From Guopingia tenuis (GTDB lineage: Bacteria; Bacillota; Clostridia; Christensenellales; Christensenellaceae), in the NCBI RefSeq assembly GCF_014384805.1, contig NZ_JACRSS010000001.1, forward strand, positions 248,001-312,000: 64,000 nt of DNA, written 5' to 3'. The position numbers and the translations under genes were made by a program. The notes under the pieces were generated by a model. The model did not search any database. It saw nothing but the letters and a program-made list of their open reading frames with translations, and was not told the DNA's origin. Positions 32,197 to 40,255 of this stretch are shown here, one piece after another (within the stretch, counting starts at the first letter, position 1; each line of letters starts with the position of its first letter).

Positions 32197-34779
32197 ATGA
32201 AAGTATTAATTCTTGGCGGTGTTGCCGCCGGAACAAAGGCTGCGGCAAAGTTCAAACGTGAGGACCGCAGTGCGGATGTCACTATTTTAACCAAAGATAA
32301 GGATATTTCCTATGCCGGCTGCGGTCTTCCTTATTATGTAGGCGGCCTCATCGAGAGCCGGGAGGAGCTGATCGTCAACACCCCGGAAAAATATACGGCC
32401 CTGACGGGAGTGAAGGTAATAACGGGCATGGAGGCTACGGCCCTTCATGCGGAGAAAAAAACAGTGACGGTCCGTAAACAGGATGACGGTGAAGTACAGG
32501 AGCTCGCTTATGACAAATTGATTATTGCCACGGGCGCTTCCCCTGTTCTTCCTCCCATTGAAGGAATCGAACAGGAGGGTATTTTTTCCGTGCGCACACC
32601 GGAAGATGCCATTCGCATCCGCAGTTTTGTGTCAGATGGCGGTGTAAAACGGGCTGTTGTCGTTGGCGGTGGCTTTATCGGTTTGGAAATGGCGGAGAAT
32701 TTAAAGGCCCAAGGTGTATCGGTAACCGTTATTGATGCCGCAGGTCAGCTCCTTCCCGAGATTTTTGATCCGGAAATGGCCGGATATATCAAAAAACATT
32801 TGACACAAAAAGGGATTCGTGTGTTGATCAACACCAAAGCTCTCCGCTTCGCAGGCAGCGGCCGTGTGACAGGAGTACAGACCGAAGGCATGCTCCTTCC
32901 CTGTGAGATGACAATTATGGCGGTGGGTATCCGCCCCAACACGGCGTTTTTGCAGGGCAGCGGCGTGGAATTGGAACAAGGAAAAGTTCTGGTTGACCAA
33001 CAGCTGCGCACCAATTTGGAGGATGTCTATGCCGTTGGCGATTGCGCTATGGTCACCAACCGAATCACGGGAAAACGGCAATGGTCTCCCATGGGTTCTT
33101 CCGCCAATCTCGAAGGACGGACTCTGGCACAGGTTTTGGCGGGAAAAGAAAAAAGATATCCTGGCGTTTTGGGGACAGGCATTGTAAAACTGCCGGAATT
33201 GAACTGCGGCCGTACGGGCCTCACGGAAGCCCAGGCACAGGCGGCGGGTTATGACGTGGTGACGGCGTTGATGGTCACGGATGACAAGGCGCATTATTAC
33301 CCGGATTCCTCCAATTTTATTATCAAACTGCTGGCAGACCGCGCTTCGCATAAACTGCTGGGGGCGCAGGTGCTGGGCACCGGCAGTGTGGATAAGCTGA
33401 TCGATATGGCGGTTACCGGCATACAGCTGAATGCAAGGCTGGAGGATTATGAAAATGGAGATTTTGCCTATGCTCCCCCGTTTTCTACCGCCATCCATCC
33501 CTTCGTTCAGGCGGTTTATGTTCTGCTGAATAAGCTTTCGGGAGAGCTTGTATCCATGACGCCCAAAGAATATCTGGATGGAAAAGCAGCCGATTATACG
33601 GTTATCGACGTCAATCCCTCCCCTTCTATCCGCGGTGCACGGTATATAAATCTCACGGAGGTTAATGGGCCGATCGATGGCATCGGCAAAGATGAAAAGC
33701 TCCTGCTGGTATGCAGAAGGGGCAAACGTGCCTATCTGCTGCAAAACCGTCTGCGCTATTTCGGCTATACGAACACTGCCGTTCTGGAAGGGGCGACATA
33801 TTTCAGCGATGTTCGTGTGAAAAATGCGCAGGCTGCCGTATCTCCGGAGGAGATCACCCGCGTTAAGGCTCTGGGGTTTCTTTGGGACAAAAACAGCCCG
33901 GACCGTTTTAATGGACGGGTAATTACCCGCAACGGAAAAATCACCGCGGATGAAAGTGCCGCGATTGCCGAAGCCGCGCAGCGTTTCGGCAATGGTGAAA
34001 TTACAATGACTACCCGCATGACTCTGGAAATTCAGGGGGTCCCCTTTGAAAATATTGAACCCTTGCAGGAATTTTTGGCGCAGGCGGGGCTCCAGACCGG
34101 AGGAACCGGCTCCAAGGTCCGCCCAGTGGTTTCCTGCAAGGGAACAACCTGCCAATATGGCTTGATCGATACCTTTGCCCTGTCTGAAGCAATCCATGAG
34201 CGTTTTTATCTGGGATATCGGGATGTAAAACTGCCCCATAAATTTAAAATTGCCGTCGGCGGCTGTCCGAACAACTGTGTCAAACCGGATCTGAACGATT
34301 TAGGCATTGTTGGCCAGCGGGTTCCCGAGGTCGATATGGAAAAGTGCCGCGGCTGCAAAGTATGCCAGATTGAAAAGGTATGTCCGGTTCATGCGGCCTC
34401 TGTTCAGGACAAGAAGATCGTAATTCAGCCGGAGGTCTGCAATCATTGCGGCCGCTGCATAGGCAAATGTCCTTTCAAAGCCTTTGTCAATTATACCAAC
34501 GGCTATCGCATTTATATCGGCGGACGCTGGGGTAAAAAGGTTGCCAGAGGGCAGTATCTTGGAAAAGTGTTTACCAATGAATCTGAAGTCCTGGATGTGG
34601 TGGAAAAGGCGATCCTTCTGTTCCGTGAACAGGGTATCACTGGGGAACGCTTCGCAGATACTGTCGCCCGGCTGGGTTTTGAAAATGTCCAGGAACAGCT
34701 GCTCGGCAATGGTCTTCTGGAGCGCAAGGCGGAAAATATAGCCGCGCAAAAGCATTTAAAAGGCGGTGCTACATGCTGA
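32197..34779 (+). CDS. Four-part fusion: CoA-disulfide reductase, rhodanese, sulfite/nitrite reductase-like, 2x[4Fe-4S] ferredoxin
   Basis: An 860-residue redox protein. Residues 1-445 form an FAD/NAD(P)H CoA-disulfide-reductase-type module with GGVAAGTKAA, the redox cysteine C42 in SYAGCGLPYY and the NAD motif VVVGGGFIGLE. Residues about 460-545 are a rhodanese domain with catalytic C506 in VCRRGKRA. Residues about 555-705 are a sulfite/nitrite reductase half-module with C647-x4-C652 and C690-x3-C694 for siroheme-[4Fe-4S]. Residues about 706-760 have two 4Fe-4S motifs (CRGCKVCQIEKVC, CNHCGRCIGKC). Electrons could pass from NAD(P)H to sulfur compounds. The substrate is unknown. Confidence 0.88.
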   Translation: MKVLILGGVAAGTKAAAKFKREDRSADVTILTKDKDISYAGCGLPYYVGGLIESREELIVNTPEKYTALTGVKVITGMEATALHAEKKTVTVRKQDDGEVQELAYDKLIIATGASPVLPPIEGIEQEGIFSVRTPEDAIRIRSFVSDGGVKRAVVVGGGFIGLEMAENLKAQGVSVTVIDAAGQLLPEIFDPEMAGYIKKHLTQKGIRVLINTKALRFAGSGRVTGVQTEGMLLPCEMTIMAVGIRPNTAFLQGSGVELEQGKVLVDQQLRTNLEDVYAVGDCAMVTNRITGKRQWSPMGSSANLEGRTLAQVLAGKEKRYPGVLGTGIVKLPELNCGRTGLTEAQAQAAGYDVVTALMVTDDKAHYYPDSSNFIIKLLADRASHKLLGAQVLGTGSVDKLIDMAVTGIQLNARLEDYENGDFAYAPPFSTAIHPFVQAVYVLLNKLSGELVSMTPKEYLDGKAADYTVIDVNPSPSIRGARYINLTEVNGPIDGIGKDEKLLLVCRRGKRAYLLQNRLRYFGYTNTAVLEGATYFSDVRVKNAQAAVSPEEITRVKALGFLWDKNSPDRFNGRVITRNGKITADESAAIAEAAQRFGNGEITMTTRMTLEIQGVPFENIEPLQEFLAQAGLQTGGTGSKVRPVVSCKGTTCQYGLIDTFALSEAIHERFYLGYRDVKLPHKFKIAVGGCPNNCVKPDLNDLGIVGQRVPEVDMEKCRGCKVCQIEKVCPVHAASVQDKKIVIQPEVCNHCGRCIGKCPFKAFVNYTNGYRIYIGGRWGKKVARGQYLGKVFTNESEVLDVVEKAILLFREQGITGERFADTVARLGFENVQEQLLGNGLLERKAENIAAQKHLKGGATC

Positions 34780-35735
34780 TAAATCATAGGAGACGGGTCG
34801 CCTTCCTGACGGTATTGCTGTTCTCGCTGTTCTGCCTCTCTGCCTGCGCAACCGAGCAGGCAGGGCCGGCGGACAGTGCGAATGTGTATTATCAGTTCAC
34901 GGACGACACTGGCGTTGAAATTACGCTTCCGGAAAAACCCACACGCGTCGCTGTCCTATTCTCTTCCTTTGCCCAGGTTTGGGAGCTGGCGGGAGGCAAA
35001 GTGGATATCACCGTCGGAGAAAGCGTCGAGCGGGGATTTGCCTCCCAGGATGCTGTTCTTGTAGACGGCGGCGCCGGTAAAACCATCAACAGCGAAGCCT
35101 TGATGGATGCGGCGCCGGATTTCGTCATCTGCTCTGCGGACCTTGCCGCCCAGAGCGATGCGGCAGCATTGCTGAATGAGGCCGGAATTCCTGCGGCGTG
35201 CTTCCATGTGGACACATTTAATGAATATCTCCATATGCTCAAAATCTGCACGGATATTACCGGTGACAGCGCCGCCTATAAAGAATATGGAGCCGATGTT
35301 GCCAAGCGGGTTGATAAAATACTTTCTGCTGCCCCGCAGGAAACATCGGATAAGAAAAATATCCTTTTCATCCGTGCGGGAAGCAGCGCATCCGCCACCA
35401 AGGCAAAACGCGCTTCGGATCACTTTGCGGCTGCCATGCTTGAAGAGATGGGTACCTATAATATTGCAGATAATGCCCCAATTCTTCTGGATGGATTGAG
35501 CATTGAGGAAATTATTGATGCGGATCCCGATTATATTTTTATTTCCACAATGGGTGATGAAGAGGCTGCAAAAAAATATATGGATTCCGTACTGGCTGAA
35601 CCTACCTGGCAGAGCCTGACGGCGGTGCAGACGGGAAACTATTCCTATCTTCCCAAGGATCTATTTCAGTTTAAACCAAACAATCGTTGGGACGAGGCAT
35701 ATGCCTTTTTAGCCGGGCTGTTATATGGAGAATAA
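34773..35735 (+). CDS. FecB/BtuF-type ABC substrate-binding lipoprotein
   Basis: A 320-residue lipoprotein with lipobox LFCLSAC (Cys about residue 25) and a periplasmic-binding-protein fold of the helical-backbone class (DDTGVEITLPEKPTRVAVL at the start of the mature part, DPDYIFISTMG near the second lobe). The class binds ferric siderophores, haem or cobalamin. The start ATG overlaps the reductase gene by 7 bases and its end overlaps the permease start by 11, so all are co-translated. The linkage to an iron-rich reductase suggests an iron or haem-type ligand, by inference only. Confidence 0.88.
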   Translation: MLINHRRRVAFLTVLLFSLFCLSACATEQAGPADSANVYYQFTDDTGVEITLPEKPTRVAVLFSSFAQVWELAGGKVDITVGESVERGFASQDAVLVDGGAGKTINSEALMDAAPDFVICSADLAAQSDAAALLNEAGIPAACFHVDTFNEYLHMLKICTDITGDSAAYKEYGADVAKRVDKILSAAPQETSDKKNILFIRAGSSASATKAKRASDHFAAAMLEEMGTYNIADNAPILLDGLSIEEIIDADPDYIFISTMGDEEAAKKYMDSVLAEPTWQSLTAVQTGNYSYLPKDLFQFKPNNRWDEAYAFLAGLLYGE

Positions 35736-36717
35736 TAAAAAAAGAAAAAACTGGATATTTGCTCTTCTGACCGCCGTACTCCTGCTTTCCATGTTTATTT
35801 CTCTTTGGCTGGGCAGTGCGGAATTGTCTGTTGGTGATATATTTAAGGGATTGTTTTCGGATGGAGACAGCCGGATTTCCATAATCATCCGCTATGTCCG
35901 CCTTCCCCGCATGCTGGCCGCGCTGCTTGCAGGGGTTGGGTTATCCGTTTCGGGGGCGCTTCTGCAGGGTGTGACGGATAATGGGCTTGCCAGTCCCAAT
36001 ATCATTGGCGTTAATTCGGGGGCGGGATTTATGACGATTCTTACGCTTTCCATATTTCCCGGTGCAGTGTTTGCCCTCCCCTTTTCGGCTTTTTGCGGTG
36101 CCTTTGCAGCAACGCTTTTGATTTTATGGACAGCCAACCGCATCGGGACATCTAAGGTAACGATTATTCTGGCGGGAATGGCCCTGACTGCCATTCTCAA
36201 TGCTGGAATTTCCTTTCTCTCCCTTTTGGATACGGACGTCGTTGCTGCATATAATGCTTTTTCCATCGGGGGGCTTTCGGGTGTGACTACGAGGGCTCTA
36301 TGGATCCCCGCGGTTCTCATTTTTCTGTCCCTGGGGGCTGCCTTGCTTCTCTCCCGGCAAATTTCGGTTTTATGTCTGGGAGACAGTCTGGCGTCGTCGC
36401 TTGGAATACGGGTAAAGCGGCTGCGCATGATATGCCTGATCTGTTCCTCTGCTTCTGCTGCCGCGGTCGTCAGTTTCGCCGGCCTTCTTGGCTTTGTCGG
36501 GCTGATTGTTCCTCATATGGCGCGGCGGATCACCGGCGGCAGTATGCCGAAGGTTCTCGTGAGTTCGGCGCTCTGCGGGGCTTCTATCGTCATGTTGGCA
36601 GATGCCTTGGGACGCACTCTCTTTGCCCCAACAGAGATCCCGGTTGGCATTGTGATGGCGGCCATTGGTGCGCCTTTCTTCCTGATCCTTCTGTTTCGGA
36701 GGCGCGGTCATGCTTGA
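35725..36717 (+). CDS. FecCD-type ABC permease
   Basis: A 330-residue integral membrane protein with about nine to ten helices. It shows the FecCD family landmarks: RLPRMLAALLAGVGLSVSGALLQG near the N terminus, NIIGVNSGAG, GDSLASSLGIRVKRLR, and the ATPase-coupling loop GFVGLIVPHMARRI. It forms the channel of the importer with the lipoprotein before it and the ATPase after it. Only one permease gene is present, so it probably works as a homodimer. Confidence 0.93.
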   Translation: MENNKKRKNWIFALLTAVLLLSMFISLWLGSAELSVGDIFKGLFSDGDSRISIIIRYVRLPRMLAALLAGVGLSVSGALLQGVTDNGLASPNIIGVNSGAGFMTILTLSIFPGAVFALPFSAFCGAFAATLLILWTANRIGTSKVTIILAGMALTAILNAGISFLSLLDTDVVAAYNAFSIGGLSGVTTRALWIPAVLIFLSLGAALLLSRQISVLCLGDSLASSLGIRVKRLRMICLICSSASAAAVVSFAGLLGFVGLIVPHMARRITGGSMPKVLVSSALCGASIVMLADALGRTLFAPTEIPVGIVMAAIGAPFFLILLFRRRGHA

Positions 36718-37459
36718 AATAAATAATTTGCAGGTTGCACGAAGCGGAAAACAAATTTTGGATGGAATTAACCTGCGTTTGATTCCCCATACCTTAACGG
36801 CACTGGTTGGAAAAAACGGCTGCGGCAAATCCACTTTGGTTTCCTGTATCAACCAGATAACCCCTTACCGCGGAGAAATTCATTTTTCCGGAAGAGACTT
36901 AGCGCTTATGCCCCCAAGGGAACGGGCCTCGCTGATCGCATTCTTGCCGCAGGCTTTGAAATCTCCGCATATCACAACGGAAGAGCTCATAGCCATGGGA
37001 CGCAGCCCTTATCTGGATATCGGGCGTCATATGACGCCGCATGATAAGGAAATGGTTGAAAAAGCCATACACGCTATTGGTATTGAAAAGCTCATCGGGC
37101 GCTATGTAGATACGCTTTCCGGGGGGGAACGGCAAAAGGTCTATCTCGCCATGACTATTGCGCAGGATACCCGGCTGCTCGTTTTGGATGAACCAACGAC
37201 ATATATGGATATGGCCTATGAACATGCCTTTTTGGCTATGCTGGATACAATGAAGCATAAAAATAAAAAGACTCTTCTTGTGGTGATGCATAACCTGAAT
37301 CAAGCAGTGCGTTATGCCGATCAACTGGCCGTTTTAGACGATGGAAAGATCGTATTTCATGGCCCGACAGAGGAGTGCCTCCGCTCCGGGATTTTAGAGC
37401 GTGTATTTTCTGTACACCGTTATATGGCGGAAGATAAGGTTTTCTTTGCCGCCGAATAA
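36710..37459 (+). CDS. FecE/BtuD-type ABC ATPase
   Basis: A 249-residue ATPase with Walker A GKNGCGKSTL, Q-loop FLPQALKSPHIT, signature LSGGERQKVYLAM, Walker B LLVLDEPTTYMDMA and switch His in VVMHNLNQA. The layout fits siderophore/haem/cobalamin importers. It overlaps the permease by 8 bases and ends the operon at a terminator (37482-37510). Confidence 0.94.
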   Translation: MLEINNLQVARSGKQILDGINLRLIPHTLTALVGKNGCGKSTLVSCINQITPYRGEIHFSGRDLALMPPRERASLIAFLPQALKSPHITTEELIAMGRSPYLDIGRHMTPHDKEMVEKAIHAIGIEKLIGRYVDTLSGGERQKVYLAMTIAQDTRLLVLDEPTTYMDMAYEHAFLAMLDTMKHKNKKTLLVVMHNLNQAVRYADQLAVLDDGKIVFHGPTEECLRSGILERVFSVHRYMAEDKVFFAAE

Positions 37460-37481
37460 AAATATAATTGCTATAATCCCT

Positions 37482-37510
37482 TCCCTGCCCTTTGGCGGGG
37501 ATTTTTTATT
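37482..37510 (+). terminator. Terminator after the ABC importer operon
   Basis: TCCCTGCC pairs with GGCGGGGA around CTTT (one G-T pair) and is followed by TTTTTTATT. Confidence 0.8.
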
Positions 37511-37592
37511 CTGTTTCTTTTCGTAACATTATTTGATAGATATACATATGTATGGGATATATGCGATCATTGAAAGGCGAGTGATATAATTT

Positions 37593-37826
37593 ATGCGTTC
37601 TATATGGATGAAACGATTAAACAATCTGCTGTGTGTAAAAAGCATTGTAACCATTGTACTTGCGGCCGTATTTGCTTATCTTTCCATCACTGGAAAAATC
37701 TCGGGACACGACTTCTTAACAGTTTTTTCTGTTGTCATTGCATTTTATTTTGGAACACAAAGCCAGCGGCTAAATGAAAAAATCTCGGATGATACCAATA
37801 AAAATGATTCAAACCCGGCAAAATGA
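37593..37826 (+). CDS. Small membrane protein
   Basis: A 77-residue protein with two hydrophobic helices (SIVTIVLAAVFAYLSITG and FLTVFSVVIAFYFG) and a charged tail ending in KNDSNPAK. Small proteins with the SIVT...FAYL...FYFGTQ pattern are common in Clostridia and sometimes near prophage lysis genes, but no other phage gene is present here. It starts at an ATG with AAGGCGAG upstream and lies 42 bases before the collagen-like gene 3. Function is unknown. Confidence 0.65.
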   Translation: MRSIWMKRLNNLLCVKSIVTIVLAAVFAYLSITGKISGHDFLTVFSVVIAFYFGTQSQRLNEKISDDTNKNDSNPAK

Positions 37827-37868
37827 GCTGCAGGGGCGCGGTCTACTTTCATATAAAAGGAGAAAAAT

Positions 37869-39689
37869 ATGGATTATTATCGATGCAATTCGAATAGATG
37901 CTGCTCTTATCCCGCAACAGGCGATAATTATGCAGTTATGCAGGGCCCCCAGGGCCCGCAGGGTGTTCCTGGGCCTCAGGGGCCGCAGGGACCCAGAGGA
38001 GAGCGTGGCCCGCAGGGCCCACAGGGGCCTAAAGGAGAACAGGGCTGCCCTGGCCCGGCAGGTCCGCGGGGAATGGCCGGATTGCAGGGCCCGCGTGGAC
38101 CCCAAGGTGTACGCGGTGATATAGGCCCCAAAGGAGATCAAGGCTTTATTGGTCCGCAGGGCATCCAGGGCAACCCCGGGCCTATGGGCCCCAAGGGCGA
38201 TCCGGGGCCGGTTGGGCCCAAAGGAGATGCCGGACCCGCCGGGCCGGCTGGACCCAAGGGCGATAAAGGGGATCCGGGAATCCGCGGTCCACAAGGAGAG
38301 CAAGGCCCCCAAGGGGAACAAGGCCGCCAGGGTGAAATGGGCCCCCAGGGACCGCAGGGAGATGCGGGCTGCCCAGGGCCCCAGGGAGAACAAGGTCCGA
38401 TGGGACCCGCCGGCACGAAGGGCGATAAGGGTGACAAAGGTGAAATAGGCCCGCAGGGGCCGACAGGAGCGACTCCTACGGTGGCTATTGGCGCGGTAAC
38501 GTCTGGAGAGCTTGCCGCTGTCACTGCAAATCCTACAGAGACCGGAATTTCCCTTGATTTTACCGTACCCGTGGGACCTACAGGCCCCCAGGGTGAACAA
38601 GGTCCCGTAGGCGCAACAGGCCCTCAAGGAGAGAAAGGCGAAAAGGGCGACGTGGGAGCTCAAGGTATTCAGGGAGAAATCGGCCCTAAAGGTGACACTG
38701 GCGATGTAGGTCCGCAGGGGCCGACAGGAGCAACTCCCACGGTGGCTATCGGCGCGGTAACGTCCGGAGAGCTTGCCTCTGTCACTGCAAATCCTACAGA
38801 GACCGGAGTTTCCCTCGATTTTATCGTGCCCGTGGGACCGACAGGACCCCAGGGTGAACAAGGCCCTGTCGGCGTGACGGGCCCTCAGGGAGAGAAAGGC
38901 GACGTGGGAGCTCAAGGTATTCAAGGAGAAATCGGCCCTAAAGGTGACACTGGCGATGTAGGTCCGCAGGGGCCGACAGGAGCAACTCCCACGGTGGCTA
39001 TCGGCGCGGTAACGTCCGGAGAGCTTGCCTCCGTCACCGTAAATCCTACAGAGACTGGAGTTTCCCTTGATTTTGTTGTACCCGTGGGACCTACAGGACC
39101 CCAGGGTGAACAAGGAGAAATCGGCCCTAAAGGTGACACCGGCGATGTAGGACCGCAGGGAGCAACCGGGGTATCCCCGCAAATTACCGTCGCTGAAAAT
39201 ACAAAAACCAGTTATAAGGTTCGTTTCAAAACGGATACGGAAGATCTTATCAGCCCAAATTTAAAATCCAATATGGAATATTATAATGCAGATTTATCGG
39301 CAACAGGCAGCAAAATCAGTATTCCTTTGATAAATTTGGTATTGACAGCCCAGAATACGTCAACAACCAGCCTGCGGCTTACCATTCAACCGTTGACGAC
39401 CGGAACCTCCGTATTGGCTGATATTCGTCGTGTCAGTATATATGACTCCACAATCGAAACACAAACTAATAATAATGTTACGATTTCGAGTAGTCTGACA
39501 CTGGATGATTTGGTCTATACGATGTCTCAAGAGATGCATTGGATGCGAATTCGTTCGCAAGACCCCAATACAAAGCTTTGGTCAATGTGTGAAGTTCGCA
39601 CCTTCGCATCGCAAAATGGATCACGAACCAGTATTTGCGTGGACTGGTTATATACGGGAGCAAATTTTACTGCCCCATCTACTTCCTAA
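37869..39689 (+). CDS. Collagen-like repeat surface protein 3 with tandem spacer modules
   Basis: A 606-residue protein. After a 24-residue Cys-containing N terminus, residues 26-195 are charged Gly-X-Y triplets (GPQ, GPK, GEQ types), unlike the GPT-rich proteins 1 and 2. Then come three copies of a ~30-residue beta spacer (TPTVAIGAVTSGELA...TETGxSLDF.VPVG), each followed by collagen triplets, and a ~165-residue C-terminal domain ending NFTAPSTS. The charged collagen should form a more electrostatically stabilised triple helix. No signal peptide. The ATG has AAGGAG upstream. A terminator follows at 39717. Confidence 0.85.
   Translation: MDYYRCNSNRCCSYPATGDNYAVMQGPQGPQGVPGPQGPQGPRGERGPQGPQGPKGEQGCPGPAGPRGMAGLQGPRGPQGVRGDIGPKGDQGFIGPQGIQGNPGPMGPKGDPGPVGPKGDAGPAGPAGPKGDKGDPGIRGPQGEQGPQGEQGRQGEMGPQGPQGDAGCPGPQGEQGPMGPAGTKGDKGDKGEIGPQGPTGATPTVAIGAVTSGELAAVTANPTETGISLDFTVPVGPTGPQGEQGPVGATGPQGEKGEKGDVGAQGIQGEIGPKGDTGDVGPQGPTGATPTVAIGAVTSGELASVTANPTETGVSLDFIVPVGPTGPQGEQGPVGVTGPQGEKGDVGAQGIQGEIGPKGDTGDVGPQGPTGATPTVAIGAVTSGELASVTVNPTETGVSLDFVVPVGPTGPQGEQGEIGPKGDTGDVGPQGATGVSPQITVAENTKTSYKVRFKTDTEDLISPNLKSNMEYYNADLSATGSKISIPLINLVLTAQNTSTTSLRLTIQPLTTGTSVLADIRRVSIYDSTIETQTNNNVTISSSLTLDDLVYTMSQEMHWMRIRSQDPNTKLWSMCEVRTFASQNGSRTSICVDWLYTGANFTAPSTS
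38451..39160 (+). repeat. In-frame tandem DNA repeats in collagen-like gene 3
   Basis: Near-identical units begin at 38451, 38712 and 38964, with a truncated copy boundary at 39153. Spacings are 261, 252 and 189 bases, all multiples of three. Units differ by few bases and by deletion of whole collagen triplets, the pattern expected from slippage or unequal recombination. Confidence 0.85.
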
Positions 39690-39716
39690 AGAATAGCCTC
39701 TCTTATACTCCCATCC

Positions 39717-39750
39717 GAGAGCACCTCATTTTCGAGGTGCTCTCTTTCTA
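39717..39750 (+). terminator. Terminator after collagen-like gene 3
   Basis: An 11-bp perfect stem, GAGAGCACCTC with GAGGTGCTCTC, is followed by TTTCTATTTC. Confidence 0.85.
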
Positions 39751-39821
39751 TTTCGGAAATATAGTATAGATATATTTTGAATCTACAAACAGAATATTCC
39801 TATAAAAACGTGTAAAGGCAA

Positions 39822-39855
39822 AACAAAAACCCGCTATTTAAGCGTTAAGCGGATT
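39822..39855 (-). terminator. Terminator after tmRNA gene
   Basis: On the minus strand, just past the tmRNA 3' CCA, TCCGCT pairs with AGCGGG around a 12-base loop and is followed by TTTTTG. Confidence 0.7.
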
Positions 39856-39865
39856 TTTTGGTGTT

Positions 39866-40226
39866 TGGTGGAGGCGAGGGGAGTCGAACCCCTGTCCGAA
39901 AACCTCTTTGATAAACTTTCTACAGGCTTAGTGGAGAGCACGATATTTCCCCTCCGGCATGCCCTCTCCACAGGCAGCCATTGAGTAGCTCCAATAATCC
40001 ATCTTCATCCCCGGAGCAAGGATAAAGCAGTTCCCCATCTAAATTGGCGCCCGCATATCAGCCGATGAGAGAGCGGATACTGGACGTAGCTGCGTTAAGC
40101 AGCAGCTAATTGTGTGTTTTCGTTTTTAGCGTTTATTTTTAAACCCCACTTTTTTAACGCAGTTTTGGGCACTGCGGCCTGCTTATCTACCCTAGAACGA
40201 TCCCCGTCGAAGCCAAGTACGCCCCC
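39866..40226 (-). ncRNA. ssrA: Transfer-messenger RNA (tmRNA)
   Basis: The 361-base gene has the tRNA-like ends of tmRNA: 5' GGGGGCGTACTTGGCTTCGA and 3' GTTCGACTCCCCTCGCCTCC followed by ACCA, pairing as a 7-bp acceptor stem, with encoded CCA at 39866-39868. An internal tag frame starts at a GCT resume codon (40130) and ends TAA (40095), coding AKNENTQLAAA. tmRNA frees stalled ribosomes and tags the nascent chain for proteolysis. SmpB, its partner, is encoded 30 bases upstream, and RNase R next to it. Confidence 0.97.
40095..40130 (-). other. tmRNA proteolysis-tag reading frame
   Basis: Eleven codons and TAA read A-K-N-E-N-T-Q-L-A-A-A. The hydrophobic L-A-A-A end is the usual degron recognised by ClpXP-type proteases, and the sequence resembles other Clostridia tags. 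Confidence 0.9.
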
Positions 40227-40255
40227 GTTTTCGCTAAAAACCGATGTTTGTCTTT

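Noticed and set aside
32701..34239. 512-codon minus-strand frame inside the reductase fusion
   Set aside because: The plus strand encodes recognisable domains throughout; the opposite frame has no motif and no ribosome-binding site.
37593..37826. Prophage holin gene
   Set aside because: Only a small two-helix protein; no endolysin, tail or regulatory phage genes are nearby.
37809..39182. 457-codon minus-strand frame opposite collagen-like gene 3
   Set aside because: Complement of repeated collagen codons; the real gene has a start site, a Cys-containing N terminus and a C-terminal domain.
25000..39700. CRISPR array from repeated sequence in the collagen-like genes
   Set aside because: Repeats are coding, in frame and without unique spacers; no cas genes.
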